Positions 7,507 through 15,840 of a stretch of 64,000 nt of DNA are shown piece by piece; position 1 is the first letter of the stretch; each line of letters starts with the position of its first letter. The position numbers and the translations under genes are program-made. The notes beneath the pieces were generated by a model. That model was given only the letters and a program-made list of their open reading frames with translations, did not search any database and was not told where the DNA came from. Source of the DNA: Streptomyces sp. NBC_00178 (GTDB taxonomy: Bacteria; Actinomycetota; Actinomycetes; Streptomycetales; Streptomycetaceae); assembly GCF_036206005.1 (NCBI RefSeq), contig NZ_CP108143.1, positions 744,001-808,000 of the forward strand. Direction: 5' to 3'.

Positions 7507-9504
7507 TTGAGGAAGTTGTTCCGGCGGGTCCGGGTGGTCGAGCCCGCGGTCTCCGAGGCCGAACAGGAGCTGTTCGGCGGACCGTTGCGCTACGACATGG
7601 GCTTCTCCGAGCACGAGAGCGCCCGGCTGGAGCTCACGATGCTCTCGGCGATCAGGGCGATGCCCCGCCTGGTGGCGAGCACGCTGCGCCGGGCGTGGAC
7701 GGCCGACCGGCCGGCGCTTCTCGTCGTCGGCGTCAGCGAGGTGGGGCAGGGCATCGCGGCGGCCGTGGGCCTCCTGGCGGTCAACTCCGTGATGCACGCA
7801 CTGCTCGGCGGCGGGGACCCCGCCGACAGGCTGCGCGCGGCGGTGCCCGCGCTGGTCGTCGCCGCCGTCGTCGCGGTGGCCAACGCCGCTCTCGCCGGGC
7901 TCTCCACCTCCCGGGCCGGCCGTCTGGAGCCACTGGTCGAACGGATCGCGACCACCGAGTACCTGGCCGCGGCCACGACGGTGGAACTGGAGGCCATCGA
8001 GGACCCGGAGTTCCGCCGGCTGATCGACGTGGCCCAGTACGGCGCGGCGTCGGCACGGCGCATGATCGGGGCGTGCGTGGCCGCGCTGAACGGCACGATC
8101 TCGCTGGTCGCGACGGCGAGCATCCTGACCGTCCTGCACCCGGCCCTCCTTCCGATGCTGCTGCTGATCGCGGCACCGCGCGGCTGGGGCGCCATGCGGG
8201 TGGCACAGCAGCGGTACGTGTCGGTCATGACGTGGGTGGAGCACATCCGGGCCGGCCGTCTGATCGGGAGTCTGCTGACGGAGCGCAGCGCGGCCCAGGA
8301 GGTCCGGATCCACGGCGTCGGCGCCTTCCTGCTCGACAAGTACCGTGTCATGGCGCTGAGCGCCGAGGCCGAGCAGAAGCGGCTGGCGAACGGGAAGGCG
8401 ATGACGGAGCTGGCGGCCGCCGCACTGTCCGGGCTGGCGACGACCTGTACGTACGGCGTGATGATCTGGCTGATCATGACGGGCCACATGGGTCTGGCCG
8501 TCGCCGGCACCGCGGTGATCGCGGTGCGGGCGGGCTCGGCGAGTCTGGGCGCCCTGGTGATGAACGTCAACCAGCTGCACGAGGAGAGCCTGTACGTACG
8601 GGACCACGACCGGTTCCTGGCCGGAGCCGCGCGCCGGTCGATCCCCGAAGGCGGGGAGGACCTGCCGGAACGGGTGGGCCAGGTCGTGCTGGACAAGGTC
8701 ACCTACCGCTATCCGGAACGCGAGGACCCGGCGCTGGACGGCGTCTCGATGACCCTTCCGATGGGCTCGGTGACGGCCGTCGTGGGTGAGAACGGCTCGG
8801 GCAAGAGCACCCTGATGAAGGTGCTCGCCGGGCTGCTGCTCCCGCAGAGCGGCACGGTGCGCTGGGGCCCGGCCGAACTGTCCGCCCTCGACCGGTCACA
8901 GGTGTTCGACCGGGTGGCGCTGCTCACCCAGGACTTCCAGCGGTGGCCGGTGACCGCGGGCCTCAACATCCGCATCGGGCGCCCCCACCGGCACGCCGGA
9001 CACGAGGACCTGCGCCCCTCGGTCGACTACGCGGGGGCCTCCCCGGTGCTCGCGAAACTCCCCCGCGGCCTGGACACCCTCCTGGCCCGCGTCTTCCGCG
9101 GGGCGTCCGAACTCTCCGGGGGCGAATGGCAGAAGCTGGGGCTGGCCCGCACCCACTGGCGCACGGTGACCGGCCGGGCCGACAGTGTCCTCATCGTCGA
9201 CGAACCCACCTCGGCACTCGACCCCGAGGCCGAGATCGCCGCCTTCGACGCGGTCCGCCGACTGGCCGGACCGGACCGGGCGGTCGTCCTCGTGACCCAT
9301 CGCATGTCGGGTGTCCGGGAGGCGGACACCATCTACGTACTCGACCGGGGCCGCCTCACCGAGCACGGCAGCCATCACGAACTCATGGCCGCCCGGGGGC
9401 GTTACGCCGCCATGTTCACCACGCAGGCCGCGCAGTACGCCCGGAGGCCGCGTGGCGCCGTACCGCGTCCGGGCGGCCCGGCCGGACGTTCCGCGGACCG
9501 GTGA
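7507..9504 (+). CDS. fused ABC transporter (permease plus ATPase, exporter type)
   Basis: 665 residues. The start is decided by a near-perfect AGGAGG at 7494-7500 placed before a TTG at 7507; upstream in-frame codons have no ribosome site. The first 370 residues hold several membrane helices of an exporter-type domain. The nucleotide-binding domain has Walker A GENGSGKST, signature LSGGEWQK, Walker B VLIVDEPTSALD and the switch histidine in VTHRMS, so it should be fully active as a homodimer. The long N-terminal cytoplasmic stretch before the first helix resembles exporters found with peptide natural products, but I found no precursor peptide or modification enzyme beside it. Substrate unknown. 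Confidence 0.87.
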   Translation: MRKLFRRVRVVEPAVSEAEQELFGGPLRYDMGFSEHESARLELTMLSAIRAMPRLVASTLRRAWTADRPALLVVGVSEVGQGIAAAVGLLAVNSVMHALLGGGDPADRLRAAVPALVVAAVVAVANAALAGLSTSRAGRLEPLVERIATTEYLAAATTVELEAIEDPEFRRLIDVAQYGAASARRMIGACVAALNGTISLVATASILTVLHPALLPMLLLIAAPRGWGAMRVAQQRYVSVMTWVEHIRAGRLIGSLLTERSAAQEVRIHGVGAFLLDKYRVMALSAEAEQKRLANGKAMTELAAAALSGLATTCTYGVMIWLIMTGHMGLAVAGTAVIAVRAGSASLGALVMNVNQLHEESLYVRDHDRFLAGAARRSIPEGGEDLPERVGQVVLDKVTYRYPEREDPALDGVSMTLPMGSVTAVVGENGSGKSTLMKVLAGLLLPQSGTVRWGPAELSALDRSQVFDRVALLTQDFQRWPVTAGLNIRIGRPHRHAGHEDLRPSVDYAGASPVLAKLPRGLDTLLARVFRGASELSGGEWQKLGLARTHWRTVTGRADSVLIVDEPTSALDPEAEIAAFDAVRRLAGPDRAVVLVTHRMSGVREADTIYVLDRGRLTEHGSHHELMAARGRYAAMFTTQAAQYARRPRGAVPRPGGPAGRSADR

Positions 9505-9574
9505 CCGGCCGGGGCGGCGCGCCGGGCGCTGCGGGGGACGGCCGCGGAGAGGTGGCGCTCGTAGGGTGACCCGC

Positions 9575-10777
9575 GTGAACGTGCGCGAGGACGGAACGAG
9601 GACGGGCGGTGCCCGACGGCCGGGCTACGCGGCGGCGGCCGCGGTGTTCGCCATCGGGATGGCCGGTACGACCCTGCCCACACCGCTGTACGGCCTGTAC
9701 CAGGAGCAGATCGGGTTCTCCGAACTGCTGGTGACGATCGTCTTCGCGGTGTACGCGCTGGCGGTCATCACGGTGCTCCTGCTGGTGGGGAACTACTCGG
9801 ACGCGGTCGGCCGGCGGCCGGTCCTGCTGTGCGCGATGGCGCTGTCGGCGGCGAGCGCGGGATGCTTCCTGCTGGAGAGGGGCCTGCCGCTGCTCTTCAC
9901 GGGCAGAGTGCTGTCCGGGTGCGCGGCCGGCCTGCTCAGCGGTGCGGCGACCGCGGCCGTCATCGAACTGGCGGGCCCCGGGCAGAAGGCACGGGCGGGG
10001 TTCGCGGCGACGGCCGCGAACATGGGCGGCCTCGGCTGCGGCCCGCTGCTCTCGGGCGTCCTGGCACAGTACAGCTCCTGGCCGCTGTCCCTGCCGTTCT
10101 GGGTCCATCTGGGACTCGTGGCCGTCGCGTGCGTGATCACCTGGCTCCTGCCCGAGACGGTGCAGGCTCCCAAGCGGTGGCCGCGGCCGGCTCCTCAGGG
10201 GGTGTCCGTGCCCCCGGAGGTGAAGAGGGTGTTCGCGTCCGCCTCGGTGGCGGCGTTCGCGGGCTTCGCGCTGCTGGGGCTGTTCACGGCGGTGGCGCCC
10301 ACCTTCGCCGCGCAGACGCTGGACGTGCACAACCTCGCCGTGTCCGGCGCCGTGGTGTTCTCGGTGTTCCTCGCGTCGACCTTCGGGCAGTACCTGACGC
10401 GGTGGATCAGCGCCCGCCGCGCGCTCCCCACCGGGTGCGGCATCCTGATCGTGGGCCTGCTGCTCGTGGCGTCCTCGCTCCTCGCCGAGTCGTTGCTCCT
10501 GCTCGTCCTCGGCGCCCTGTGCGGCGGTACGGGCCAGGGGCTGGCCTTCCGCGGGGCGCTCACGCTGGTCAGCGGCGCGGCGCCGCCGGAGCACCGCGGC
10601 GGGACGATCTCGGCGTTCTTCGTCGTCGCCTACACCGGGATCTCCGTGCCGGTGGTGGGCGTCGGGGCGCTCGCCACCTGGCTGGGGCTGCGTGAGGCGG
10701 GACTGGTCTTCACGGGCTGCGTGATCCTGCTGGCGGCCGGGGCCGGGGCGTACGCCGCGCGCAGGCCCGCCGCGTGA
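9575..10777 (+). CDS. MFS transporter, drug/sugar efflux type
   Basis: About 400 residues with twelve predicted membrane helices in two halves. The motif A region between helices 2 and 3 is GNYSDAVGRRPVLL, typical of the major facilitator family; the pattern is closest to proton-coupled efflux proteins. There are three closely spaced in-frame GTG codons (9566, 9575, 9581); 9575 is best placed behind AGGGTG. It lies 70 bases downstream of the ABC exporter on the same strand, so the two may be co-transcribed and may handle related compounds. No substrate can be given. Confidence 0.83.
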   Translation: MNVREDGTRTGGARRPGYAAAAAVFAIGMAGTTLPTPLYGLYQEQIGFSELLVTIVFAVYALAVITVLLLVGNYSDAVGRRPVLLCAMALSAASAGCFLLERGLPLLFTGRVLSGCAAGLLSGAATAAVIELAGPGQKARAGFAATAANMGGLGCGPLLSGVLAQYSSWPLSLPFWVHLGLVAVACVITWLLPETVQAPKRWPRPAPQGVSVPPEVKRVFASASVAAFAGFALLGLFTAVAPTFAAQTLDVHNLAVSGAVVFSVFLASTFGQYLTRWISARRALPTGCGILIVGLLLVASSLLAESLLLLVLGALCGGTGQGLAFRGALTLVSGAAPPEHRGGTISAFFVVAYTGISVPVVGVGALATWLGLREAGLVFTGCVILLAAGAGAYAARRPAA

Positions 10778-10816
10778 GCGCCAAAGCCCGCGCCAGGCCC
10801 GGTTCCTGACGGCACG

Positions 10817-10854
10817 CGGGGGCCTGCGTACGGTCGACCGTCCGCAGGCCCCCG
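10817..10854. terminator. bidirectional terminator between convergent genes
   Basis: The 12-base arms cgggggcctgcg (10817-10828) and cgcaggcccccg (10843-10854) pair perfectly, and the inner acggtc/gaccgt also pairs, giving an almost continuous stem. It lies between the MFS gene and the oppositely oriented aminotransferase gene, so it can serve both. Confidence 0.8.
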
Positions 10855-10872
10855 TCCGGTCTTCCCGGGTGG

Positions 10873-12090
10873 TCAGGCCGGGTACGGCTCCTCCCCCGCC
10901 GATGTGAGCCGTCGCAGCGCCCTGACCAGGGCGTCCACTCCCGCCTCGGCCTTCGAACGGGGGCAGCCGACGTTCAGCCGGACCCGGCCGGCCGAGCCGT
11001 ACGCCGAACCCGGCATGATGGCCACCTTCTCCACCTCGACGAGTTCGCGCTGCAGTTCGTCGTCGTCGACGCCCAGCGGCCGCAGGTCGATCCAGGCGAG
11101 GTACCCCGCGTGCGGAGGCTCCCAGCCGAGCTGCGGAAAGGACTCGTGCAACCGGTCGGCGACCATCGCGAGGTTGCCCGCGAGATAGCCGCGCAGGTCG
11201 TCCAGCCACGGCGCTCCCTCCCGGTACGCGGCGATGTGGCCGACCAGCGAGAGCACCGCCGGCGAGGAGAGGCCGTCAGCCTCCTTGAGCTGCCGGAGGT
11301 AGGCGTCGCGCGAGGCCGTGTCGCGGATGATCCCGTAACTTCCGGTCAGCGCGGGAATGTTGAACGACTTGGAAGCGGAGGTGACCACGGCCCAGCGGCC
11401 GTCACCCCCGTGTTCCACCCAGGTGCGGTGGACGTGCGGGGCATGGGCCAGATCCGAGTGGATCTCGTCGCTGACGACGGCCACGCCGTACCGGGCGCAG
11501 AGTCCGGCCATGCGGTCCAGTTCGTCCGCCGTCCAGACCCTGCCCGTCGGGTTGTGCGGTGAGCAGAGCAGCAGGACCGCCGTGTCGGGGAGCGCGAGGA
11601 GCCGCTCGAACTCCGCCCAGTCGTCGAGCGGGCACTCACGCAGTTCCCTGCCGTGCGCCGCCACCGTCCTGGGGAAGGCGTCGTACATGGGCGTGTGGAC
11701 GACCACGCCGTCGCCGGGGCGGGACCAGAGGCGCAGCAGCAGGGAGACCTGGTACATGACGGACGGGGCGTACACGATCGACCCGGGGTCCACGGACGCC
11801 GCGTGCCGTGAGGCGTACCAGTGCGTGATCGCGGAGAGGAAGTCCTCCTGCCGCCAGCGCGAGTAGCCGAGCACACCGTGGTCGAGTCGGCCCCGCAGCG
11901 CGGCCGTGATCTCCGGGGCCGTCTCGAAGTCCATGTCGGAGATCGTGAACGGCAGCAGGTCCGGCACACCGAAGCGGTCCTCGACGTAGTCCCACTGGGT
12001 GCACCAGGTGCCGTGCCGGTCCACGACGGCGTCGAACGCGCAGGGAGCCCGCCCGGCCTCACCGGCCGCCCGGGAAGGGGCGGACGTCAT
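10873..12090 (-). CDS. MalY/PatB-type PLP-dependent aminotransferase or C-S lyase
   Basis: 405 residues, class I/II aminotransferase fold. Recognisable blocks are the substrate-side PFTISDMDFETAPEI, the Asn/Pro block SPHNPTGRVW, VVSDEIHSDL and the PLP lysine in SASKSFNIPAL. These match the MalY/PatB group, whose members act as cystathionine beta-lyases and, in E. coli, also modulate maltose regulation. The ATG overlaps the TGA of the upstream PTS gene by four bases (ATGA at 12087-12090), mirroring the E. coli malX-malY order, but no MalI-like regulator is present here. A role in sulfur amino acid cleavage or in sugar-linked control is therefore inference. Confidence 0.88.
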   Translation of the reverse strand: MTSAPSRAAGEAGRAPCAFDAVVDRHGTWCTQWDYVEDRFGVPDLLPFTISDMDFETAPEITAALRGRLDHGVLGYSRWRQEDFLSAITHWYASRHAASVDPGSIVYAPSVMYQVSLLLRLWSRPGDGVVVHTPMYDAFPRTVAAHGRELRECPLDDWAEFERLLALPDTAVLLLCSPHNPTGRVWTADELDRMAGLCARYGVAVVSDEIHSDLAHAPHVHRTWVEHGGDGRWAVVTSASKSFNIPALTGSYGIIRDTASRDAYLRQLKEADGLSSPAVLSLVGHIAAYREGAPWLDDLRGYLAGNLAMVADRLHESFPQLGWEPPHAGYLAWIDLRPLGVDDDELQRELVEVEKVAIMPGSAYGSAGRVRLNVGCPRSKAEAGVDALVRALRRLTSAGEEPYPA

Positions 12091-13727
12091 GACCGGCCCG
12101 CCGGGAGCATGGTGGCGACGGCGTCCTTCACGGACTGGACCTGCGGCCCGATGATGACCTGCACGTTGTGGGCGTCGAGCTTGACGACCCCCACGGCTCC
12201 GAGCTTCTTCAGCCGTGCCCCGTCGACCAGTTCGGCGTCCTGGACCGTCATACGCAGGCGGGTGATGCAGTTGTCGAGGGACTCGATGTTGCCGGACCCC
12301 CCGATCGCCTCGAGGATGGCGACCGCGTCGTACTTCCCCGCGATCAGTTCCCGGACGGGCTCGGGCCGCCCGGCGGACGCGGCGGATCCGTGCTGCCCGT
12401 CGGGCTCCGCGCCCTCGTCGTCCCCGCCGTCCTGCTCGGGCTCGTCCTCGCGGCCGGGGGTCTTGAGGTCGAAGCGGGTGATGGCCCAGCGGAACAGGAA
12501 GTAGTACACGGCGAACCACACCGCCGCGATCACCGGCACGAGGTACCACTTGGTCGTCGTCCCCTGGAGGACGCCGAAGACCAGCCAGTCGATGACGTTG
12601 CCGTCGGTGTTGCCGATGAAGACGCCGAGCAGGGCGGCCGTGAGGAAGCCGAGTCCCACGAGGACCGCGTGGATCGCGTACAGCCAGGGGGCGACGAAGA
12701 GGAACAGGAACTCCAGCGGTTCCGTGATTCCGCCGACCACGCAGGCGACCACGCCGGACACGAGGAGGGCCTTGATCTCCGGGCGCATCTCACGCCTGGC
12801 GCAGTGGTAGATCGCGAGCGCGGCACCCGGCAGGCCGCCCAGGTAGGAAGCCATCTTGCCCTGGGAGAGGAAGTGCGTCGCATCGGTGACCGCGCCGTTC
12901 GGCGGGGCCGCGCAGTCGAGGTGCGCGTAGAACATGTTCAGCGCGCCGGAGACGCTGTCCCCGCACACGGTCCCGGAGCCGCCGACGTCCGTGAACCGGA
13001 ACATCGCCACGAGGATGTGGTGCAGCCCGATCGGCCGCAGCAGCACCTCGCCCATGCCGAAGAAGAACGGCCCGAAGACACCCGTGTGCCCGATGCCGCG
13101 GCCCACCGCGGTGATCCAGCCGTTGAAGGTCGGCCACACCAGGGGGATGAGCAGACCGAGCACGCTCAGGACGAGGGCCGAGACGATCGGGACGAAGCGC
13201 AGCCCGCCGAAGAAGGCCAGCGCGTCAGGCATGCGCTGGGCACGAAAGCGCTGGTGGAGGAGGCTGACAACGATGCCAACGGCCACGGCTCCGAGGAGTC
13301 CCGTATCGATGGACTGCACGCCCAGCACGTCGGCTACGCCGTAGTGCTCGATCACCTTGGCGTCGTCGAGGTCGACGCCCTTCGCGGTGAGGAAGAAGTT
13401 CACGGCGAGGTTCATGGCCGCGAAGCCGACGAAGCCCGAGAAGGCCGCGACCCCCTTGTCCTCACGGGCGAGTCCGAGCGGGATCGCCATCGCGAACAGG
13501 ACGGGCAGGAAGGAGAAGGCGACCAGCCCGGTGTTGGCCATCCAGGTGAAGACCAGGTGGAAGCCCTCGGCCTTCAGGAAGGGGAGGTTGTCGGTGACGG
13601 CCTCGCTGGACAGCGATGATCCGATGCCCAGGATGATGCCGCAGAACGCGAGCAGGGCCACCGGGAGCATGAACGTCTTGCCGAGCCCTTGGAGGAATTC
13701 CCACAGAGCGGCTTTGGTCTTCTGCAT
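12087..13727 (-). CDS. PTS sugar permease EIICB (glucose/maltose family)
   Basis: 546 residues. Residues 1-430 form the membrane EIIC domain (start MQKTKAALWEFLQGLGKTFM, several helices, the substrate-site regions FFFGMGEVLLRPIGLHH and GGITEPLEFLF); after a charged Glu/Asp/Gly linker, the last 80 residues are an EIIB domain with the phosphorylated cysteine in LDNCITRLRM. There is no EIIA domain, so phosphate must come from a separate EIIA. The family takes up and phosphorylates hexoses such as glucose, maltose or GlcNAc; the exact sugar is not clear. The start has only a weak ribosome site. It is the first gene of a two-gene unit with the aminotransferase. Confidence 0.88.
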   Translation of the reverse strand: MQKTKAALWEFLQGLGKTFMLPVALLAFCGIILGIGSSLSSEAVTDNLPFLKAEGFHLVFTWMANTGLVAFSFLPVLFAMAIPLGLAREDKGVAAFSGFVGFAAMNLAVNFFLTAKGVDLDDAKVIEHYGVADVLGVQSIDTGLLGAVAVGIVVSLLHQRFRAQRMPDALAFFGGLRFVPIVSALVLSVLGLLIPLVWPTFNGWITAVGRGIGHTGVFGPFFFGMGEVLLRPIGLHHILVAMFRFTDVGGSGTVCGDSVSGALNMFYAHLDCAAPPNGAVTDATHFLSQGKMASYLGGLPGAALAIYHCARREMRPEIKALLVSGVVACVVGGITEPLEFLFLFVAPWLYAIHAVLVGLGFLTAALLGVFIGNTDGNVIDWLVFGVLQGTTTKWYLVPVIAAVWFAVYYFLFRWAITRFDLKTPGREDEPEQDGGDDEGAEPDGQHGSAASAGRPEPVRELIAGKYDAVAILEAIGGSGNIESLDNCITRLRMTVQDAELVDGARLKKLGAVGVVKLDAHNVQVIIGPQVQSVKDAVATMLPAGRS

Positions 13728-14129
13728 GTGTACGGAACTTTCGGAGCATGGGGGGGACGGACCCCGGCGCTCGCCGTGGCGGTGCGCGGACCCACGGCGC
13801 AGGGTGGAGGACATGACGAGGGGAGTCGGGCCGTCCTCACGCGATGCACCCGGGGATCGCCCGGTGACCGGCGCCGGACAAGACCCTTTCGCCGCACGGA
13901 TCACATCACAGCAGGTCGGCGGCTGTCCATGGTGGTCGCCGCGGGACGACGACCTGTGCGTGGCGACCTCCGCGCCCGGCCGGCCACCGCACCGCGCATG
14001 ACGGACGCCACCCGTGTGCGGGCAGCCGGGGTGTTTGCCCGCGCCTCGATGGGTAAGGGGCTCCTTGATCGCCGGAGGTGACAATCCGGCGGAAAATTCA
14101 CGAAATACGACAAGGAAAAGGAGGGTTCG
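13728..14129. other. divergent promoter region between the PTS and bL37 genes
   Basis: About 400 bases without a protein-like reading frame. It must contain the PTS promoter reading left and the bL37 promoter reading right. The last 40 bases are unusually A-rich (aaaattcacgaaatacgacaag) and end in the strong ribosome site of the bL37 gene. I see no clear operator palindrome. Confidence 0.5.
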
Positions 14130-14207
14130 ATGTCCTCGAAGCGACGTCGCAAGAAGAAGGCCCGCCGCAAGAACGGCGCGAACCACGGAAGCCGTCCGCA
14201 GACCTGA
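14130..14207 (+). CDS. ribosomal protein bL37 (25 residues)
   Basis: A 26-codon gene with an excellent ribosome site (AAGGAGGG region ending eight bases before the ATG). The peptide begins MSSKRRRKKKARRKN and ends GANHGSRPQT: almost wholly basic, with the ANHGxRP tail that I recognise from the tiny actinobacterial 50S protein bL37, seen in mycobacterial ribosome structures. It should bind rRNA in the large subunit. It is followed at once by a 19-base-pair stem, which makes a compact monocistronic unit. It is too short for most gene finders. It has no link to the siderophore genes beyond position. Confidence 0.85.
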   Translation: MSSKRRRKKKARRKNGANHGSRPQT

Positions 14208-14218
14208 GGGCGCTCCGA

Positions 14219-14256
14219 CGCGTTCGGGGGGTGGCGGCCGCCACCCCCCGAACGCG
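14219..14256. terminator. perfect 38-base palindrome, bidirectional terminator
   Basis: The sequence 14219-14256 is a perfect palindrome centred on ggcc: arm cgcgttcggggggtggcgg with its exact complement and almost no loop, followed by ttt. It lies 11 bases after the bL37 stop and about 40 bases after the stop of the oppositely oriented MbtH-like gene, so it probably ends both transcripts. Confidence 0.85.
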
Positions 14257-14294
14257 TTTCCCGGGCAGGGGCCAGGGCGTCTCCGCCCGCCCGG

Positions 14295-14507
14295 TCAGAC
14301 GTCCGTGACGGCCGCGAGGGAGCGGGGACGCAGATCGGTCCAGTGGACCTCGACGAAGTCCAGGCACGCCTCTCGGGTGTTCTCGTCGAAGACGGTGGTC
14401 CAGCCGCCCGGCACCTCGGCGAAGGACGGCCAGAGCGAGTGCTGGCCCTCGTCGTTCACCAGGACCAGGAAACGGCCTTCGGGGTCGTCAAAAGGGTTGT
14501 TGCTCAT
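14295..14507 (-). CDS. cchK: MbtH-like NRPS chaperone of the coelichelin cluster
   Basis: 70 residues, the usual MbtH size. The family signature is complete: [19 protein letters not shown], with the conserved Ser-Leu-Trp-Pro and Pro-x-Gly-Trp. MbtH-like proteins bind adenylation domains and are needed for their solubility or activity; in S. coelicolor the homologue CchK serves coelichelin synthetase and can cross-talk with the CDA synthetase. Here the gene is 8 kb away from the end of the NRPS gene and is divergent from cchJ. The intergenic region holds one iron box, so iron repression of both directions is expected. Confidence 0.93.
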   Translation of the reverse strand: MSNNPFDDPEGRFLVLVNDEGQHSLWPSFAEVPGGWTTVFDENTREACLDFVEVHWTDLRPRSLAAVTDV

Positions 14508-14572
14508 GGGTGTTTGCCTCCTCGGCTCCGATGGACGGGGCCGGGAGGCCGCCGCGTAAGGACGGGTTGCGA

Positions 14573-14591
14573 TTAGGTTAGGCTCCCCTAA
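14573..14591. promoter_or_regulatory. DmdR1/IdeR iron box between cchK and cchJ
   Basis: ttaggttaggctcccctaa matches the Streptomyces iron-box consensus (TTAGGTTAGGCTCACCTAA, from memory) at 18 of 19 positions. It lies 66 bases upstream of the cchK start and 48 bases upstream of the small reading frame that precedes cchJ, so one ferrous-iron repressor site can control both divergent transcripts. Confidence 0.9.
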
Positions 14592-14638
14592 TCAGTGCGA
14601 GCCTATCCTTTCAACTTCACCCTCACAAGGAGATGTTC

Positions 14639-14740
14639 ATGCGCATGGTGACGGAACGGGCGCCTGCCGGGCACGAGGGGAAGGATGTGGCCGCCGCACA
14701 CGGCCGGACCAGCCGCCGACGCCGGGCGGCCCGGCCATGA
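14639..14740 (+). CDS. 33-residue leader-like reading frame overlapping cchJ
   Basis: An ATG at 14639 stands behind AAGGAG with ideal spacing and opens a 33-codon frame (MRMVTERAP..., ending SRRRRAARP) that is hydrophilic and arginine-rich at its end. Its TGA overlaps the cchJ ATG (ATGA at 14737-14740). cchJ itself has no ribosome site, only cggcccggcc, so ribosomes probably reach it by translating this frame first. I know of no described function; it could be a coupling or regulatory leader, or simply an N-terminal mis-start of the unit. Confidence 0.6.
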   Translation: MRMVTERAPAGHEGKDVAAAHGRTSRRRRAARP

Positions 14741-15840
14741 GCGCGCCCGCCGCCGAAGCGGAGCGCACCTTCGCCGAGTTCGGCCTGTCCGGCGAGCCCG
14801 GGAGCGACGCCTTCTGGGACGGGGTGCGCACGCCCGTCTCCGTGCCCGCCGAGGGCGGAGGCTGGCTGACGCTGTTCCTCCGGCGCGGATCTCCGGCGAC
14901 CGTGAACTTCGAGAGCTGGTCGGACCCGGTGCCGCTTCGCCACTGGGCGGGGTCGGACTGCTGGTACGCGCAGGTGCGCATGCCCGCCAGGCTCCGGGTG
15001 ACGTACCAGTTCCTCACGGACGACGGGGCGTACGCCGACCCCTTCAACCCGGCCGGCACGGGCGGCGACCGTTCCCTCGCCTCCACCCCGGACGTGCCGC
15101 CCCAGCCGCACTGGCCGGCCGTGGGCGCCGACGACGTCCTCCCCGTCCCTTCGACGCGGCTCCGCTGGGCCTCGGAGCGCCTGGGCGGACGGCGCACCGT
15201 GCGGGTCCACCCGGTGGGCGGCGGGGGTCCCGTCGTCCTGCTGCTCGACGGGGACGACTGGCTGTACCTGCACCCCGCGACGACGGCGTTCGAATCGGCC
15301 GTGGCCGACGGTGCGATGCCCCCGGTCACGCTGGTCTTCCTGCCCGCCAAGGACAGGGCGGCCGAGTTCGGCTGCCGGCCCGACCTGTGGCTGGCCGTCC
15401 GGGACGAGCTGCTGCCGCTGGTGACGGGGTCCGGCGTGGCGTCCGACCCGGACACGCTGGTGGTCGCCGGGCAGAGCCTGGGCGGGCTGAGCGCGATGTA
15501 CGCGGCTCTGGAGTTCCCCGGCCTGGTGTCCCGGGTCGCGTGCCAGTCGGGGTCCTTCTGGTGGGAGCCCGGGGCGGAGCGGCTCCCGGACCCCTTCGCC
15601 GGGCCGCTCGGCGGAGCGGTCGCGGCCCGGCTGCGGGAGAACCCCGACCTGAGCGGGCTCCGGGTCGCGTTCGACGTGGGGGAGCACGAGATGCGGATGC
15701 TCCCGCACTGCGAGCGCGTCGAGGGTCTGGCCCGGCGCGCGGGGGCGGCCGTCCGGGTGTCCCGCGCACCGTCCGGGCACGACCGTGCGGGTTGGCGGCA
15801 CGCATTGCTCCGGGACGTCGCCTGGACACTGACCCAGTAG
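14737..15840 (+). CDS. cchJ: coelichelin esterase, enterochelin-esterase family
   Basis: 367 residues. An N-terminal Fes-like beta domain (residues about 20-140) precedes an alpha/beta hydrolase domain with the nucleophile in GQSLGG (Ser247) and the likely catalytic histidine in SGHDRAGWRH (His348). In the coelichelin pathway CchJ has been proposed to release the finished peptide, because the NRPS has no thioesterase domain; hydrolysis of the ferric siderophore is an alternative. No signal peptide is visible, so it acts in the cytoplasm. It is probably iron-repressed through the box at 14573 and translated by coupling to the short frame upstream. Confidence 0.92.
   Translation: MSAPAAEAERTFAEFGLSGEPGSDAFWDGVRTPVSVPAEGGGWLTLFLRRGSPATVNFESWSDPVPLRHWAGSDCWYAQVRMPARLRVTYQFLTDDGAYADPFNPAGTGGDRSLASTPDVPPQPHWPAVGADDVLPVPSTRLRWASERLGGRRTVRVHPVGGGGPVVLLLDGDDWLYLHPATTAFESAVADGAMPPVTLVFLPAKDRAAEFGCRPDLWLAVRDELLPLVTGSGVASDPDTLVVAGQSLGGLSAMYAALEFPGLVSRVACQSGSFWWEPGAERLPDPFAGPLGGAVAARLRENPDLSGLRVAFDVGEHEMRMLPHCERVEGLARRAGAAVRVSRAPSGHDRAGWRHALLRDVAWTLTQ

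Noticed and set aside
7170..10777. Possible peptide natural product cluster around the fused ABC exporter
   Set aside because: I looked for precursor peptides and modification enzymes in the flanking gaps and found none.
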